Origin: Campylobacter sp.
Lineage (GTDB): Bacteria; Campylobacterota; Campylobacteria; Campylobacterales; Campylobacteraceae
Direction: 5' to 3'
Assembly: GCA_024680445.1 (NCBI GenBank)
Contig: JAILCJ010000069.1
Coordinates: forward strand, 1 to 8,076
Length of the DNA: 8,076 nt
Shown: piece by piece, positions 6,771-8,076 of the stretch
Position numbering within the stretch: position 1 is the stretch's first letter
How the letters are laid out: the number at the start of each line of letters is the position of its first letter
The notes under the pieces: model-generated
The model's input: the letters and a program-made list of their open reading frames with translations, nothing else
Told to the model about the DNA's origin: nothing
Database searches by the model: none
Made by a program: the position numbers and the translations under genes

Positions 6771-7927
6771 TATTTGCTCCCTTTGTCTTGCGATTGACTA
6801 GCCGTTTGTGGCTTAGTATCGACTACGACTGGGACGCCTGTGCCTATTTTTTTAAAATTGTTTATAATGATTTGATCGTTTTCATTTATGCCTTGACTGA
6901 TGTAAGCATGGGTCATATTTTGATATGAAATTTTAACAGCTTTTTTCATGGCTTTACCGTCTTCGATGATATAAACATAAGGACTTACGGTGTCTTGCAA
7001 GATCGCGATAAGTGGGACAATGATAGCGTCTTTTTGCACGAAACCGTTCATAGAAATTCTAGCAAAGCTACCCGGCAAAAGTTCGCCATTTTCATTAGCA
7101 AATTCAGCCTTTGCCAAAACCCTACCGGTCGAAGTATCAACCGAACTATCTATAAAATTTATTTTTCCTTGAAATTCTTTTGAATTTAATGTCAAAATAG
7201 CTTGTGTGCCTACTTGCGACCAAGTGCTATCTTGTAAATTTTGATTCATTGTCATACTGTCTATATCGGCTATATAAAATCTCGCATCTATAGGATTTAA
7301 TTTGGTTAAACGAACGAGTTTCGTTGAAGTTGCAATCACATGAGTGCCAACATCTACCAAATTTTCGCTTACTATACCGTCAAATGGAGCTGTTATCTTG
7401 GTATAATCCAAATTTAGTTTTGCTGTTTTGGCGTTGGCGTTGGCACTTGCCAAATTTGCCGTTGCACCCTCCAAATTTGCTATGGCGTTATCATAATCTT
7501 TTTGGCTCACGGCTTTTTGTACATAAAGTTTATTTACCCTATCTGCTTCATGTTTTGCGTTTTTAAGTGTTGCGTTGGCTTGTAAAATATTTGCCTTGGC
7601 TACTTCATAAGCTGCTTCATAAGTATCAGGATCTATCATAAAAAGTACATCTCCGGCTTTTACTTTATCGCCGGGTTTGAAATTTTGTTTTAGTAGTGTT
7701 CCAGAAACCTTTGGCACCAAAACTACATCTTGTTGGCTTTGTATTCTGGCAGGATACTCAAAACTCATCTCGCCATCACCTTTTTTGGCTACAAAGATAT
7801 CTACCGGCAAAGCACCGCCCATGCCCATTTTTTGCTTTGAGTCACCTTTTTCTTTTTCATCTAACATCCCGCAACCAACAAGCGAAGTGGCAAGCAAGAT
7901 CGCAAGTGTTAAATTTAAGTATTTCAT
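6770..7927 (-). CDS. cmeA: CmeA-type periplasmic adaptor lipoprotein (membrane fusion protein)
   Basis: Periplasmic adaptor that bridges the RND pump and the outer-membrane channel and seals the conduit. The first 19 residues are a lipoprotein signal peptide with lipobox L-V-G-C, so Cys19 would be lipidated and anchored in the inner membrane. A short Met/Gly linker (KMGMGG, 33-38) follows. The lipoyl-like half motifs are VPKVSGTLLKQNFKPGDKVK (71-90, plus AGDVLFMIDP) and LDYTKITAPFDGIVSENLVD (173-192). They flank an alpha-helical hairpin at about 102-172 rich in Ala, Asn and Lys. The beta-barrel (about 205-295, with GELLPGSFARI at 281-291) and membrane-proximal (about 296-370) domains complete the HlyD/AcrA fold. 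A polar low-complexity tail ends the protein. At 385 residues it is slightly longer than C. jejuni CmeA (about 367 from memory). The start is well supported by AAGGAG (7934-7939), 6 bases upstream of ATG. It is the first gene of the operon. Confidence 0.95.
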   Translation of the reverse strand: MKYLNLTLAILLATSLVGCGMLDEKEKGDSKQKMGMGGALPVDIFVAKKGDGEMSFEYPARIQSQQDVVLVPKVSGTLLKQNFKPGDKVKAGDVLFMIDPDTYEAAYEVAKANILQANATLKNAKHEADRVNKLYVQKAVSQKDYDNAIANLEGATANLASANANAKTAKLNLDYTKITAPFDGIVSENLVDVGTHVIATSTKLVRLTKLNPIDARFYIADIDSMTMNQNLQDSTWSQVGTQAILTLNSKEFQGKINFIDSSVDTSTGRVLAKAEFANENGELLPGSFARISMNGFVQKDAIIVPLIAILQDTVSPYVYIIEDGKAMKKAVKISYQNMTHAYISQGINENDQIIINNFKKIGTGVPVVVDTKPQTASQSQDKGSK

Positions 7928-7967
7928 TGAATTCTCCTTAGGTATTATCGCAGTAAGAAAATAATAA

Positions 7968-7983
7968 AGTAATTTTTATTACA
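7968..7983 (-). promoter_or_regulatory. Probable CmeR operator (TetR-family repressor site)
   Basis: Read on the minus strand this is TGTAATAAAAATTACT, a perfect GTAAT-A4AA-type inverted repeat (GTAAT and ATTAC arms around 4 bases). The C. jejuni CmeR operator, as I recall it, is TGTAATAAATATTACA, which differs at only 2 of 16 positions. It lies 40 bases upstream of the cmeA ATG, as expected for control of cmeABC. Bile salts relieve CmeR repression in C. jejuni; the same is inferred here. It sits downstream of the best -10 element, so repression could be by roadblock, unless the TGTAAT within the site itself acts as a -10. Confidence 0.7.
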
Positions 7984-8001
7984 TTTTTAGTGCCTAAAAT
8001 G

Positions 8002-8014
8002 AGAAAAGATTATA
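8002..8014 (-). promoter_or_regulatory. Predicted sigma-70 promoter of cmeABC (-10 TATAAT)
   Basis: On the minus strand TATAAT occupies 8014 to 8009, preceded by a long A/T-rich stretch (8015-8036), as is usual for Campylobacter promoters, which lack a conserved -35. Transcription would start near 8002, giving a leader of about 75 nt that contains the operator and the AAGGAG ribosome binding site. The start point is inferred. Confidence 0.55.
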
Positions 8015-8076
8015 CTTATTTTTTTTAAATTTAATGCCATAAATAATCAAATAAAATTTAAATTACTTTTTTTGTG

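Larger units (their letters stand above)
7928..8076. other. Upstream region of cmeA; regulator gene not visible
   Basis: This 149-bp AT-rich stretch contains the ribosome binding site (7934-7939), operator and promoter described separately and no convincing gene. In C. jejuni cmeR lies just upstream of cmeA on the same strand. All three minus-strand frames entering at the right edge reach a stop within 30 bases (TGA 8049-8047, TAA 8060-8058, TAA 8065-8063), so the last few codons of such a gene could be present but cannot be recognised. Confidence 0.5.

Noticed and set aside
7989..8040. 17-codon minus-strand frame starting MALNLKK upstream of cmeA
   Set aside because: It overlaps the predicted -10 region, has no ribosome binding site, and is too short to support as a leader peptide.
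8055..8064. Palindrome AATTTAAATT near the right edge
   Set aside because: Low-complexity AT symmetry of a kind common in this genome; no further supporting signal.
1..8076. CRISPR arrays, tRNA/rRNA genes, insertion sequences, attachment sites
   Set aside because: No spaced direct-repeat arrays, cloverleaf-like sequences, transposase frames or terminal inverted repeats were seen.

Overview
The window looks like AT-rich chromosome from Campylobacterota, most likely a Campylobacter other than C. jejuni/C. coli. The support is: (i) a complete tripartite RND efflux operon in the order periplasmic adaptor, inner-membrane pump, outer-membrane channel, which reads as CmeABC; (ii) a site in front of it that is very close to the CmeR operator described in C. 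jejuni; (iii) codon and word usage rich in AAATTT/CAAATTT with A/T-ending codons. The species assignment is inference.

Left part (1-2056, + strand): a TonB-dependent outer-membrane receptor, complete through the plug, the barrel and the C-terminal aromatic residue. Its beginning is abnormal. The long reading frame has no ATG, no good ribosome binding site and no signal peptide, while a signal-peptide-like stretch lies immediately upstream in a different frame (positions 1-63). A 6-bp direct repeat with 7-bp period (36-41 and 43-48) sits at the junction, and removing one 7-bp unit would join the two frames into a sensible secreted protein. The true start codon is probably left of the window.

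Middle (2057-2248): a 192-bp spacer between converging genes. It holds a perfect 11-bp stem hairpin behind the receptor gene, a second hairpin behind cmeC, and two short AT-rich inverted repeats of unknown meaning.

Right part (2249-7927, - strand): cmeA (6770-7927), cmeB (3615-6770) and cmeC (2249-3622), transcribed right to left. cmeA and cmeB share one base (TAATG) and cmeB/cmeC overlap by 8 bases, so they form one translationally coupled operon. CmeA is a lipoprotein adaptor, CmeB the proton-driven trimeric RND pump, and CmeC a lipoprotein TolC/OprM-type channel. Together they would export bile salts, antibiotics and dyes from periplasm or inner membrane to the outside. The 149 bp upstream of cmeA (7928-8076) carry a strong AAGGAG ribosome binding site, a TATAAT -10 element and the CmeR-like operator. 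The regulator gene itself is not in the window.

Nothing here requires a wholly new system. The points most worth checking are the broken or switchable 5' end of the receptor gene, the operator, and the methionine/histidine-rich loops of the receptor.
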